Shown: piece after piece, positions 43,719 through 52,319 of the stretch
Numbering within the stretch: position 1 is the first letter of the stretch
Layout of the letters: each line of letters begins with the position of its first letter
Source of the DNA: Flagellimonas yonaguniensis
GTDB lineage: Bacteria; Bacteroidota; Bacteroidia; Flavobacteriales; Flavobacteriaceae
Length of the DNA: 64,000 nucleotides
Assembly: GCF_029193885.1 (NCBI RefSeq)
Contig: NZ_JARFVB010000008.1
Span: forward strand, 1-64,000
Direction: 5' to 3'
Position numbers and translations under genes: made by a program
The notes under the pieces: model-generated
What the model was told of the DNA's origin: nothing
Database searches by the model: none
Seen by the model: the letters and a program-made list of their open reading frames with translations, nothing else

Positions 43719-44963
43719 ATGAAGAAAGTAATTGTTGTAGGGGGAGGAATCTCCGGGCTTTGTAGTGCATATTATTTAGTGAAGGATGGATGGGAAGTCA
43801 CTGTTTTGGATCAAACAAACATAGATAGTGGAACATCTTTTATCAATGCAGGATATATTACACCAAGTCATTTTGTTCCCTTGGCCGCTCCGGGGATAAT
43901 TACCCAAGGTCTTAAGTGGATGCTCAATAGTTCCAGCCCTTTTTATATGAAGCCCAGATGGGATATGGATTTCTTCAAATGGGCACTTTTGTTTAAAAAG
44001 TCCGCGACAGCTTCCAATGTTCAAAGAGCATTGCCTGTGCTCAAAGAGCTCAATCTGAAAAGTAGGGCGTTGTATGAAGAATTATTGGCTTCTCATGATT
44101 TCGACTTTCATTACGAAAGAAAAGGGGTTTTGATGGCGTATTGTAGCGAGAAATCTGAAAAGGAGGAACATAAAGTGGCAGAAAAAGCCATAAAGGAAGA
44201 TCTAGAGGTTTCCATACTGTCGAAAGAAGATTTACGAAAAGTACAACCTGTACTATCCGACCAAGTAAGGGGGGCTGTTCATTACGAGTGTGATGCCCAC
44301 ATGACGCCCAATCATTTTATGGAGGAACTGAAGTGTTGGCTACAGGAACATGGAGTGGGTTTTAAGTTGGAGCAGAAAGTTGAAGACTTTACGATAAGCG
44401 GCAAACAAATAGTCTCTTTGAGGACTCAGGATGGCAGTTATGAGGCTGATGAGTTTGTTTTGGCCAGTGGAAGCTGGACATCAAAACTGGCGGCAACATT
44501 GGGGCTTAAAATTCCCATCCAAGGAGGGAAAGGCTACAGTATGGATGTTAAGAGGCCAACCGGAATAACCTTGCCCACTATTTTGGTGGATGCCAGAATG
44601 GCGATTACTCCAATGGATGGCTTTACCCGATTTGCAGGTACGATGGAGTTTTCCGGCAATAATGATACCATCAAAAAAGAACGAGTGACGGCTTTGGCCG
44701 ATGCCGTTAAGGCACACTACAGGGATTTTGCCATACTTCCTGAAGAACAAGATTGCGCCACCTCCGGACTCAGGCCGGTCTCACCGGATGGATTGCCGTT
44801 TATTGGCAAAACCACCAAATATAACAACCTGACCATAGCAGCCGGTCATGCCATGATGGGGTGGAGCTTGGGCCCAATAACAGGAAAGCTGGTGTCGCAA
44901 AAAGTGAATGGCTCAAAAACTTTGATGGACATTGCCCAGCTCTTACCGGAAAGGTTTCGCTGA
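43719..44963 (+). CDS. FAD-dependent D-hydroxyproline dehydrogenase/oxidase (DAO family)
   Basis: A 414-residue flavoprotein of the D-amino acid oxidase/DadA superfamily. The FAD-binding Rossmann motif is at the very start, VIVVGGGISGLCSAYYLVKDGWEVTVLD. The substrate domain has GGKGYSMDVKRPTG and the C-terminus ATSGLRPVSPDGLPFIGKT and AAGHAMMGWSLGPITGKLVS, which completes the FAD site. In this operon it should oxidise cis-4-hydroxy-D-proline to delta1-pyrroline-4-hydroxy-2-carboxylate. Electron acceptor (oxygen or quinone) cannot be told. It is last in the four-gene operon, 14 bp after the epimerase. Confidence 0.87.
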   Translation: MKKVIVVGGGISGLCSAYYLVKDGWEVTVLDQTNIDSGTSFINAGYITPSHFVPLAAPGIITQGLKWMLNSSSPFYMKPRWDMDFFKWALLFKKSATASNVQRALPVLKELNLKSRALYEELLASHDFDFHYERKGVLMAYCSEKSEKEEHKVAEKAIKEDLEVSILSKEDLRKVQPVLSDQVRGAVHYECDAHMTPNHFMEELKCWLQEHGVGFKLEQKVEDFTISGKQIVSLRTQDGSYEADEFVLASGSWTSKLAATLGLKIPIQGGKGYSMDVKRPTGITLPTILVDARMAITPMDGFTRFAGTMEFSGNNDTIKKERVTALADAVKAHYRDFAILPEEQDCATSGLRPVSPDGLPFIGKTTKYNNLTIAAGHAMMGWSLGPITGKLVSQKVNGSKTLMDIAQLLPERFR

Positions 44964-45051
44964 TACCTTTTTCTTCTCATACGGTTTTCTTTTGCATTTT
45001 AGTTTTTCTTAGTTAATTAATCGCTTTTTTGGACAGTAGTGAAGGTGTTAA

Positions 45052-45071
45052 GGGTAATATAGTATTAGTAT
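45052..45071 (+). promoter_or_regulatory. Candidate AraC operator upstream of the S9 peptidase operon
   Basis: GGGTAATATAGTATTAGTAT, 18 of 20 identical to 40121-40140, starts 58 bp before a TAGTTTTA -7-like box at 45110-45117, the same distance as in the hydroxyproline promoter. It implies that the peptidase/glycosidase operon is under the same AraC regulator. Confidence 0.65.
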
Positions 45072-45109
45072 CAGGTAATTTGAATCGGTGCACAACCAGA
45101 GATTATCTC

Positions 45110-45117
45110 TAGTTTTA
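45110..45117 (+). promoter_or_regulatory. -7-like element of the S9 peptidase operon
   Basis: TAGTTTTA fits TAnnTTT(G) with one mismatch, 14 bp before the ATG at 45132. The same octamer lies at 34422 upstream of susC. Confidence 0.4.
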
Positions 45118-45131
45118 GACTTATTTAAACT

Positions 45132-47405
45132 ATGGAATCTTTTGTCAAAAAAATAAGTGTATTTTTTATACTTATAAAATTCGGTACATCATTTGCCCAA
45201 GGAACCTTAGCGGAATATAAAAAGGCGATTTCGCTGGATTCTTTGTTTCGGGATAAGGTCACAAACTCGCCCAAAAATTTTCATTGGCAGGAAAATAACC
45301 TCCTGTGGTATGTCAACAATACTCCAGAAGGAAAAGAATATCTATGGGTAAATCCCTCGGAAAAAACCCATGAAAAATGTTTTGACCATACCGTATTGGC
45401 CAAATTGCTATCCGAAAAATTTGAGAAAGATATAGAAGCAGACCATATAGACATTAGCGAACTGGAATTTGATGCCGATATGGAGGAACTGCAATTCATT
45501 TTTGAAGAAAAGAAAGTTTCCTACCGTCCGAAAAACCAGAGATTAGCGATTGTGGGGGCAAATGCCAGCGACGGTAAAAGAGATTGGGGGTATTGGGGCA
45601 GAAGGTTCGATGAGACCAATAATCCGCCTGTCATGTCTCCCGATTCCACTATGTTGGCGTTTATCAAGAATCACAACCTTTATATCAAAAACACCTCGAC
45701 GGACGAAGAAACCCGGTTGAGCTATGATGGTGCTCCGGGCTTCTTCTATTCCACTTATATAAAATGGTCGCCCGATGGAAAAAAAATCATGGCATACAAG
45801 GTGCGTCCAGGAGATGAACGTAAAATATATTTTGTGGAATCCAGTCCGGAGGAACAGTTTCAGCCTAAATTACAATCAAGGGATTATTTAAAGCCCGGGG
45901 ATGAACTCCCATTCAAGAGCCCACAATTGTTTTTGGTCGGCGAAAAGAAACATATCCAAGTTCCTACCAAGGAGTTTAGCCATCAATTCGGACTCAATAA
46001 CATAGAATGGAGGGAGGATAGCAGTGCCTTTACTTTTGAATATAATCAACGAGGTCATCAGGCCTACAAAGTAATAGCGGTTGATGCAATTACTGGAGCG
46101 GTAAAAATACTGGTAAATGAGGTTGGCAAAACCTTCATCGACTATAGCAGCAAAAAGTACAGGTACGATATTGATGATGGTAAGGAAATTATATGGACAT
46201 CGGAAAGGGATGGATGGAACCATATCTATTTGTATGATGGGGAAACTGGAAAAGTGAAAAGACAGCTTACCAAAGGAGACTGGGTAGTCCGAAATGTCAT
46301 TCATGTGGATGAGGAAAACAGAGAAGTGTACTTTACGGCCAGTGGAATGGACAAAGGGCAGGACCCATACTTCCTTCATTACCTTAAAATAGGTTTTGAT
46401 GGCAGGAACCTAACCCGATTTACCAAAGAAAACGGGAACCATCAGGTTACTTTCTCGAAAGACTATGAATATTATGTAGATCAGTACTCCAAGGTGGATG
46501 CCCCGCCTGTGTCGCTTTTAAAATCATCAAAAAATGCCAAGACTCTAATGCAATTGCAAAAGGCTGACCATTCCGCATTGCTGGAAGAGGGATGGATAGC
46601 TCCTGAGGTTTTTATGGCCAAAGGTAGAGACGGCGTTACCGATATATGGGGAATCATTATAAGGCCCACGTCTTTTGATCCCAATAAAACATACCCTGTA
46701 ATTGAATATATTTATGCAGGGCCCCACAGTTCTTTTGTCCCCAAGGATTTTAGGTCGTACTACTGGTCCATGTCCTCTTTGGCGGAACTGGGGTTCATTG
46801 TGGTACAGATAGACGGTATGGGGACTTCCAATCGCTCAAAGGCTTTTCACGATGTGTGCTGGAAAAACCTTAAAGATGGTGGTTTTCCCGATAGAAAAAT
46901 CTGGATAAGCGAAGCTGCCAAAAAATACCCGTATATGGATGCTGAAAACGTTGGCATTTTTGGGACTTCGGCAGGTGGACAAAATGCAGCTGCGGCATTG
47001 GTCTTCAATTCCGACTTTTATGATGTGGCCGTATCCTCCTGTGGATGCCACGACAATAGAATGGATAAGATTTGGTGGAACGAACAATTTATGGGCTATC
47101 CCATAGGGCCACATTACGAGGCTTGTTCCAATGTGGAAAACGCCGGCCAAATGGGTGGCGATTTAATGTTGATCTTGGGAGAAGTGGACGATAACGTGGA
47201 CCCCGCCAGTACCATGCAATTTGCCAATGCACTGATCAAAGCCAATAAAGATTTTGAGCTGGTCACTATACCTGGTATGGGGCATTCCTCTGGAGGGGAT
47301 TTTGGTGAAAGAAAACGCAAGGACTTTTTTGTAAAACATTTGATGAATGTGGACCCGCCCTCTTGGGAGGAAATCTACAACTATAAAAACAACAGTAAAC
47401 CATAG
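45132..47405 (+). CDS. S9-family serine peptidase (DPP-IV-like), exported
   Basis: A 757-residue prolyl-oligopeptidase-family peptidase with a signal peptide (VFFILIKFGTSFAQ). The N-terminal part (about 80-480) is a DPP-IV-type beta-propeller (SPDSTMLAFIKNHNLYIKN, KWSPDGKKIMAYKVRPGDE, WTSERDGWNHIYLYD). The C-terminal alpha/beta hydrolase domain has the triad Ser613 in FGTSAGGQN, Asp686 in GEVDDNVDP and His718 in GMGHSSGG. Enzymes of this kind release dipeptides or cut after proline-type residues, fitting a proline/hydroxyproline-rich substrate. First gene of an operon with the GH146-type, DUF885, DUF5695 and GH43 genes. Confidence 0.9.
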   Translation: MESFVKKISVFFILIKFGTSFAQGTLAEYKKAISLDSLFRDKVTNSPKNFHWQENNLLWYVNNTPEGKEYLWVNPSEKTHEKCFDHTVLAKLLSEKFEKDIEADHIDISELEFDADMEELQFIFEEKKVSYRPKNQRLAIVGANASDGKRDWGYWGRRFDETNNPPVMSPDSTMLAFIKNHNLYIKNTSTDEETRLSYDGAPGFFYSTYIKWSPDGKKIMAYKVRPGDERKIYFVESSPEEQFQPKLQSRDYLKPGDELPFKSPQLFLVGEKKHIQVPTKEFSHQFGLNNIEWREDSSAFTFEYNQRGHQAYKVIAVDAITGAVKILVNEVGKTFIDYSSKKYRYDIDDGKEIIWTSERDGWNHIYLYDGETGKVKRQLTKGDWVVRNVIHVDEENREVYFTASGMDKGQDPYFLHYLKIGFDGRNLTRFTKENGNHQVTFSKDYEYYVDQYSKVDAPPVSLLKSSKNAKTLMQLQKADHSALLEEGWIAPEVFMAKGRDGVTDIWGIIIRPTSFDPNKTYPVIEYIYAGPHSSFVPKDFRSYYWSMSSLAELGFIVVQIDGMGTSNRSKAFHDVCWKNLKDGGFPDRKIWISEAAKKYPYMDAENVGIFGTSAGGQNAAAALVFNSDFYDVAVSSCGCHDNRMDKIWWNEQFMGYPIGPHYEACSNVENAGQMGGDLMLILGEVDDNVDPASTMQFANALIKANKDFELVTIPGMGHSSGGDFGERKRKDFFVKHLMNVDPPSWEEIYNYKNNSKP

Positions 47406-47434
47406 GTTAAAATCATAGGAGAAAAAGAGTTATT

Positions 47435-50400
47435 ATGAAGTTAAGTAAGTTTTTTGTTGGTACGGTATTGTTTGTATTGACCGCCCCAATGAGTTTGATG
47501 CGCGCACAGAGCGGCAACCAAATTCTGGATGGAATCGGGGAGACCGGAATGATCGCCAGATATATTTTTGATGGAGATGCCAAAGATTGGTCTAGAAATA
47601 ATTTGCACGCAAGAGCTTATGGGGAAATTGATTTCAAAGATGACGAGCAGTTTAAAAAAGTACTTTCGCTGCCAGGCGACGGCAAATCCTATATCTCCAT
47701 TCCCGGGGAATCTGTGCAAAGTGAAGAATCCATAAGTATTGCAACGTGGGTCAACTTTCAGTCGATGGAGTCCGGCCAGCTACTTTTTGACTTTGGAAAA
47801 GATGATAGGACACATTTTTTTGTTGCTCCCTTCGGTACCAAGAAAAAAGAAGGATTTCAAGCTCAGGTCATATTGGATGGAGATTCAGGATATGAAGTGC
47901 TTTCTCCAGATGTGGAAATTGAAATGGACCAATGGGTTCATCTGGCCTTGGTCTTTGACATTCCATCAAAATCCATAAGTGTTTTTGTCAATGGAAAACA
48001 AACCGGGAAGGTAGAAAATGTAGAGATGGAATTGGAGGATTTGTTTACCCATGAGAATTTACTCTATTTAGGAAAGTCGATTGTATCTGGAAATCCTTAT
48101 CTCAAAGCAAAGATCCATGATTTTAGGTTGTATAGGATTCCTCTAAGTGAAAAGCAGATTACGAGGATTCGATATATTGCTCTTAGAGGTGGGGATGCAG
48201 TGGTAAGAAGGGAAAAACCTGAAGACAACCTGCCAAAATTTTCTTCAGAGGTTCCTCAATTGTACAATGAATACTTGACAGGAGTGTCCGATGTTGAGGT
48301 GGAAACAGAAGTAGGCTTCTTGCCGAGATTGCCACGCCATGTCAAAGGAACATATCGCGATGGAATCGAAGGTCCAATGGTTAGGGTCTTATGGCCCTCT
48401 CCGACCGATAATGCCGAGGTGACCAAAACTGGAAGTTATGTAGTTATAGGTAGGGTGGCAGGTACCGATTTTAAGCCCAAAGCAAAAATTACTGTAAAGA
48501 CAAAAAAGGATTTGAAAACGCCTGACATGGAACTGAAAGTGTTTGGGTTAGATCAAGTAAGATTGGATTCAGATACCTATGGTCAACAAACAAAGTTCAT
48601 AGAAAACAGGGATAAGTTCATCAACACATTGGAAGTGACGAACCCGGACTCCTTTTTATACATGTTCCGTAATGCATTTGGACAAGAACAGCCCGAAGGA
48701 GCCAAACCATTGGGTGTTTGGGACAGTCAGGAAACCAAATTGAGGGGGCATGCCACAGGCCATTATTTAACGGCCATAGCCCAAGCCTATGCCAGTACCG
48801 GATATGACAAGGAATTGCAGGCCAATTTTGCCAATAAAATGGATTATATGGTAGAAGTATTATATGAACTGTCCCAAATGTCAGGTAAGCCCGTTAAAGT
48901 TGGTGGAGCGCACGAATCAGACCCCACTAAGGTGCCACATGGTTCAGGAAAAGCCACCTATGACTCGGATTTGAGCGAAAATGGCATTCGAACAGATTAC
49001 TGGAACTGGGGAGAAGGGTTTATAAGTGCCTACCCACCTGATCAGTTCATCATGCTGGAAAAGGGAGCAACTTATGGTACACAACCAACCCAAGTTTGGG
49101 CGCCATATTACACCCTGCACAAAATATTGGCAGGTTTAATGGATATCTACGAGGTCAGTGGGAACAAGAAAGCTTTGGAAGTGGCCAAGGGAATGGGGGA
49201 TTGGGTATATGCCCGATTGAGCCTGTTGCCCACCGATACATTGATACGTATGTGGAACAGCTATATTGCCGGGGAATTCGGTGGGATGAACGAGGCCATG
49301 GCCCGATTGGATAGGATTACGGATGAACCGAGATACCTTAAAGTGGCACAACTTTTCGATAACATTAAAATGTTTTTTGGAGATGCGGAACACTCCCATG
49401 GATTGGCCAAGAATGTTGATTCCTTCCGTGGATTGCATGCCAACCAGCACATACCACAGATTATGGGGGCACTTGAAATCTATCGTGATTCAGAATCCCC
49501 TGAATATTACCGGGTAGCGGATAATTTCTGGTACAAAGCGAAAAATGACTATATGTATAGCATTGGGGGCGTGGCTGGAGCAAGAAATCCCACAAATGCA
49601 GAATGTTTTATTGGGCAACCTGCTACCTTGTATGAAAATGGTTTTTCAGCAGGAGGACAAAATGAAACCTGTGCTACCTACAACATGCTGAAGCTGACTA
49701 AAAATCTCTTTCTTTTTGACCAGCGAACGGAGTTGATGGATTATTATGAGCGTGGCCTGTATAACCATATCCTTGCATCGGTAGCTGAGGACAGTCCTGC
49801 AAACACCTATCATGTGCCATTGAGGCCAGGTTCCGTCAAAAGATTTGGAAATGCCGATATGACAGGGTTCACTTGTTGTAATGGTACAGCCTTGGAAAGT
49901 AGCACTAAACTTCAAAACTCCATTTATTTTAAAGATAAGGACAATAGCAAGCTATATGTAAACCTATTTGTACCCTCAACTCTGGAGTGGACCGAGAAAG
50001 ATATTACCGTAGAGCAAAAGACAGCTTTTCCAAAAGAGGATAACACCCAACTGATCATAAAAGGCAAAGGAAAATTTGATTTGAACCTACGTGTTCCCCA
50101 GTGGGCGACCAAAGGCTTTTATGTGAAAGTGAATGGTAAAGGAGATAAGGTAAAGGCGAAGCCAGGCTCTTATGTGACCCTGAGCCGTAAATGGAAAGAA
50201 GGTGATGTTATTGATGTTCAAATGCCATTTCAATTCCATTTGGACCCGGTAATGGACCAACAAAACATCGCAAGCCTTTTTTATGGGCCTGTACTGTTGG
50301 TGGCACAAGAACCCGAACCACGGAACGATTGGCGAAAAGTGACATTGGATGCCAAGGATATAGGAAAGACCATAAAAGGAGACCCAAAAACATTGGAATT

Positions 50401-50482
50401 TACCATTGATGGTGTGGTTTTTAAACCGTTCTATGAAACCTATGCGCGTCACTCGGTTTATCTGGATGTAACACTGGAATAG
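47435..50482 (+). CDS. LamG + GH146/GH127-type beta-L-arabinofuranosidase, exported
   Basis: A 1015-residue exported enzyme. After the signal peptide (to RAQS), residues about 35-230 form a LamG/concanavalin-like domain (GMIARYIFDGDAKDWSRNNLHA, KSYISIPGESV, HDFRLYRIPLS). The catalytic region (from about 390) is an alpha/alpha barrel with LRGHATGHYLTAIAQAYAST, the GH146-type signature, and ends in beta domains. The zinc/nucleophile cysteines of the GH127/GH146 clan are visible: E744 and C746 in NETCATYN, C814-C815 in GFTCCNGTALE. The family removes beta-L-arabinofuranose, the linkage found on hydroxyproline of extensins and in some arabinans. 29 bp after the S9 gene. Confidence 0.82.
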   Translation: MKLSKFFVGTVLFVLTAPMSLMRAQSGNQILDGIGETGMIARYIFDGDAKDWSRNNLHARAYGEIDFKDDEQFKKVLSLPGDGKSYISIPGESVQSEESISIATWVNFQSMESGQLLFDFGKDDRTHFFVAPFGTKKKEGFQAQVILDGDSGYEVLSPDVEIEMDQWVHLALVFDIPSKSISVFVNGKQTGKVENVEMELEDLFTHENLLYLGKSIVSGNPYLKAKIHDFRLYRIPLSEKQITRIRYIALRGGDAVVRREKPEDNLPKFSSEVPQLYNEYLTGVSDVEVETEVGFLPRLPRHVKGTYRDGIEGPMVRVLWPSPTDNAEVTKTGSYVVIGRVAGTDFKPKAKITVKTKKDLKTPDMELKVFGLDQVRLDSDTYGQQTKFIENRDKFINTLEVTNPDSFLYMFRNAFGQEQPEGAKPLGVWDSQETKLRGHATGHYLTAIAQAYASTGYDKELQANFANKMDYMVEVLYELSQMSGKPVKVGGAHESDPTKVPHGSGKATYDSDLSENGIRTDYWNWGEGFISAYPPDQFIMLEKGATYGTQPTQVWAPYYTLHKILAGLMDIYEVSGNKKALEVAKGMGDWVYARLSLLPTDTLIRMWNSYIAGEFGGMNEAMARLDRITDEPRYLKVAQLFDNIKMFFGDAEHSHGLAKNVDSFRGLHANQHIPQIMGALEIYRDSESPEYYRVADNFWYKAKNDYMYSIGGVAGARNPTNAECFIGQPATLYENGFSAGGQNETCATYNMLKLTKNLFLFDQRTELMDYYERGLYNHILASVAEDSPANTYHVPLRPGSVKRFGNADMTGFTCCNGTALESSTKLQNSIYFKDKDNSKLYVNLFVPSTLEWTEKDITVEQKTAFPKEDNTQLIIKGKGKFDLNLRVPQWATKGFYVKVNGKGDKVKAKPGSYVTLSRKWKEGDVIDVQMPFQFHLDPVMDQQNIASLFYGPVLLVAQEPEPRNDWRKVTLDAKDIGKTIKGDPKTLEFTIDGVVFKPFYETYARHSVYLDVTLE

Positions 50483-50483
50483 C

Positions 50484-50526
50484 TGCATTGCAGTAATGCA
50501 ACGAAGCAATCACTACCTTTAGGTAG
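50484..50526 (+). other. Two small hairpins between GH146-type and DUF885 genes
   Basis: TGCATT/AATGCA (50484-50489 with 50495-50500) and CTACCT/AGGTAG (50513-50518 with 50521-50526). No T tract follows. They could set differential stability within the operon message. Confidence 0.4.
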
Positions 50527-50543
50527 AAAACGAAAAATTAAAT

Positions 50544-52250
50544 ATGTACAAAATGCATTTAAAAAAAACTGGAATCATATTGATGGCCTTGTTCGGCTCC
50601 TATGCAACAGCACAGAACAGTAAGTTGGCTGATCTTGTTACTGAATTTGAGGCGGACAACTGGGCATTGAACCGGACCTACAACGTGGAAGAATCCGAAG
50701 AGTATTATCAGCGATTTTCCAGATTTTATGATGACTGGGACACGAAGATGTCCGCTTTGGATTTTGGCTCATTGAGCCAGCAGGGAAAGGTGGACTATGT
50801 ACTTTTGAAGAACTTGGTAACCAAGGGTAAGTATTTTTTAGATCAAGATTACGAAGCGTTTGGCGAAGTCGCCGAAGTAAGCCATTTTATCAAGGATATC
50901 TTCCAATTCATTAAAGACCGTCGAAGAGGCAAAAAGCCCGAATCAAAAGAATTGGCACAAATATTCCAGGATGCCACACAAACCATTGATTCTGAAATGG
51001 AGTCATGGAAAGCCAAACCATTTAAGGATTGGCAAACGGCGGATAAAGCATCCAAAGTCGTGAAATCGCTTCAAAAGGGACTGGAAGAAGCATACAACTT
51101 CTATTATGGTTACGACCCCGATTTTACATGGTGGGTGGAAAAACCCTATGAACGACTGAATGAAAAATTGACCGTTTATGCGGACTTTTTAAAAAACAAC
51201 TATTCAGAGAACAGCGTCAAGGACGATGGAAGTGGAATCATTGGTAAGCCCATTGGTAAAGATGCGCTAAACGAAAGTCTGGCCATGGCCTTTATCCCCT
51301 ACACCCCTTCGGAACTTATAAAAACCGCAGAGGAGCAATTTGAATGGTGCAAGAACGAAATGATAAAGGCATCCCGTGAATTGGGATATGGCGATGATTG
51401 GAAAAAAGCCTTGGAACATGTGAAGAACACTTATGTTCCAGCAGGGGAACAGCCTCAGGCTATTATGGACCTTTACTCACAGTCCGTTGATTTTGTCGAA
51501 AAACGGGATTTGATCACCTTACCCGATTTGGCCAAGGAGACTTGGGGAATGGAAATGATGAGCCCTGAACGGCAGAAAGTAAACCCGTTCTTTCTGGGAG
51601 GAAGGGACATTATCATTTCCTACCCGACCTTGGATATGGACCACAATGATAAATTGATGAGCATGCGTGGCAATAACCCCAACTTTTCTTTTCCAACGGT
51701 ACAGCATGAGTTGCTTCCCGGGCACAACCTTCAATATTTTATGACCAGTCGTCATAAAAGCTATAGGAGACCATTTTATAATCCTTTTTGGACAGAAGGA
51801 TGGGCGTTGTATTGGGAAATTATTCTTTGGAACAAGGGTTTTCCCCAAACACCTGAACAAAAATTAGGCATGCTGTTTTGGAGGATACATAGATGTGCAC
51901 GAATCATCTTCTCGCTGAAGTTCCATTTAGGGGAAATGACCCCTCAGGAATGTATAGACCTTTTAGTTGATGAGGTAGGTCACGAATATGCCAATGCAGA
52001 GGCAGAAGTAAGACGTTCCTTTACAACCAACTACCCACCATTGTACCAGTTGGCCTACATGATGGGAGGCCTACAGTTCTATGCCCTCCGAAATGAAATG
52101 CTGGATAAAGGGTGGACGGAAAAACAGTTCCATGACCGGGTAATGAAAGAAGGGAGAATGCCGGTAGAGCTGTTGCGCGCTTTATTGCAAGATCTTCCTT
52201 TGAACAAGAACTATAGGACCAAGTGGAAATTTTCCACAGCGTTCAAATAA
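50544..52250 (+). CDS. DUF885 zinc peptidase-like protein, exported
   Basis: A 568-residue protein with a signal peptide (IILMALFGSYATAQ). It is mostly alpha-helical. The DUF885 metal site is clear: H388-E389-L-L-P-G-H394 in TVQHELLPGHNLQYF, the family version of the HExxPGH motif, followed by FWTEGWALYWE in which Glu is the third ligand. DUF885 proteins are related to M3/M32-like helical metallopeptidases, and some act as carboxypeptidases or dipeptidases. Next to the S9 peptidase it probably finishes degradation of the released peptides. Specificity for Hyp or Pro is inferred from the location only. Confidence 0.85.
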   Translation: MYKMHLKKTGIILMALFGSYATAQNSKLADLVTEFEADNWALNRTYNVEESEEYYQRFSRFYDDWDTKMSALDFGSLSQQGKVDYVLLKNLVTKGKYFLDQDYEAFGEVAEVSHFIKDIFQFIKDRRRGKKPESKELAQIFQDATQTIDSEMESWKAKPFKDWQTADKASKVVKSLQKGLEEAYNFYYGYDPDFTWWVEKPYERLNEKLTVYADFLKNNYSENSVKDDGSGIIGKPIGKDALNESLAMAFIPYTPSELIKTAEEQFEWCKNEMIKASRELGYGDDWKKALEHVKNTYVPAGEQPQAIMDLYSQSVDFVEKRDLITLPDLAKETWGMEMMSPERQKVNPFFLGGRDIIISYPTLDMDHNDKLMSMRGNNPNFSFPTVQHELLPGHNLQYFMTSRHKSYRRPFYNPFWTEGWALYWEIILWNKGFPQTPEQKLGMLFWRIHRCARIIFSLKFHLGEMTPQECIDLLVDEVGHEYANAEAEVRRSFTTNYPPLYQLAYMMGGLQFYALRNEMLDKGWTEKQFHDRVMKEGRMPVELLRALLQDLPLNKNYRTKWKFSTAFK

Positions 52251-52274
52251 GCGCGTACCTATTATTTTAAAATT

Positions 52275-52298
52275 GGATAAGAGTGATGTCACTCATCC
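52275..52298 (+). other. Hairpin before the DUF5695-like gene
   Basis: GAGTGA-tg-TCACTC with flanking GGAT/ATCC pairs and an AA bulge (52275-52298), 22 bp before the ATG at 52320. No T tract. Possible RNA stability or translation control element. Confidence 0.4.
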
Positions 52299-52319
52299 AA
52301 AAACCAAACGAACACCAAG

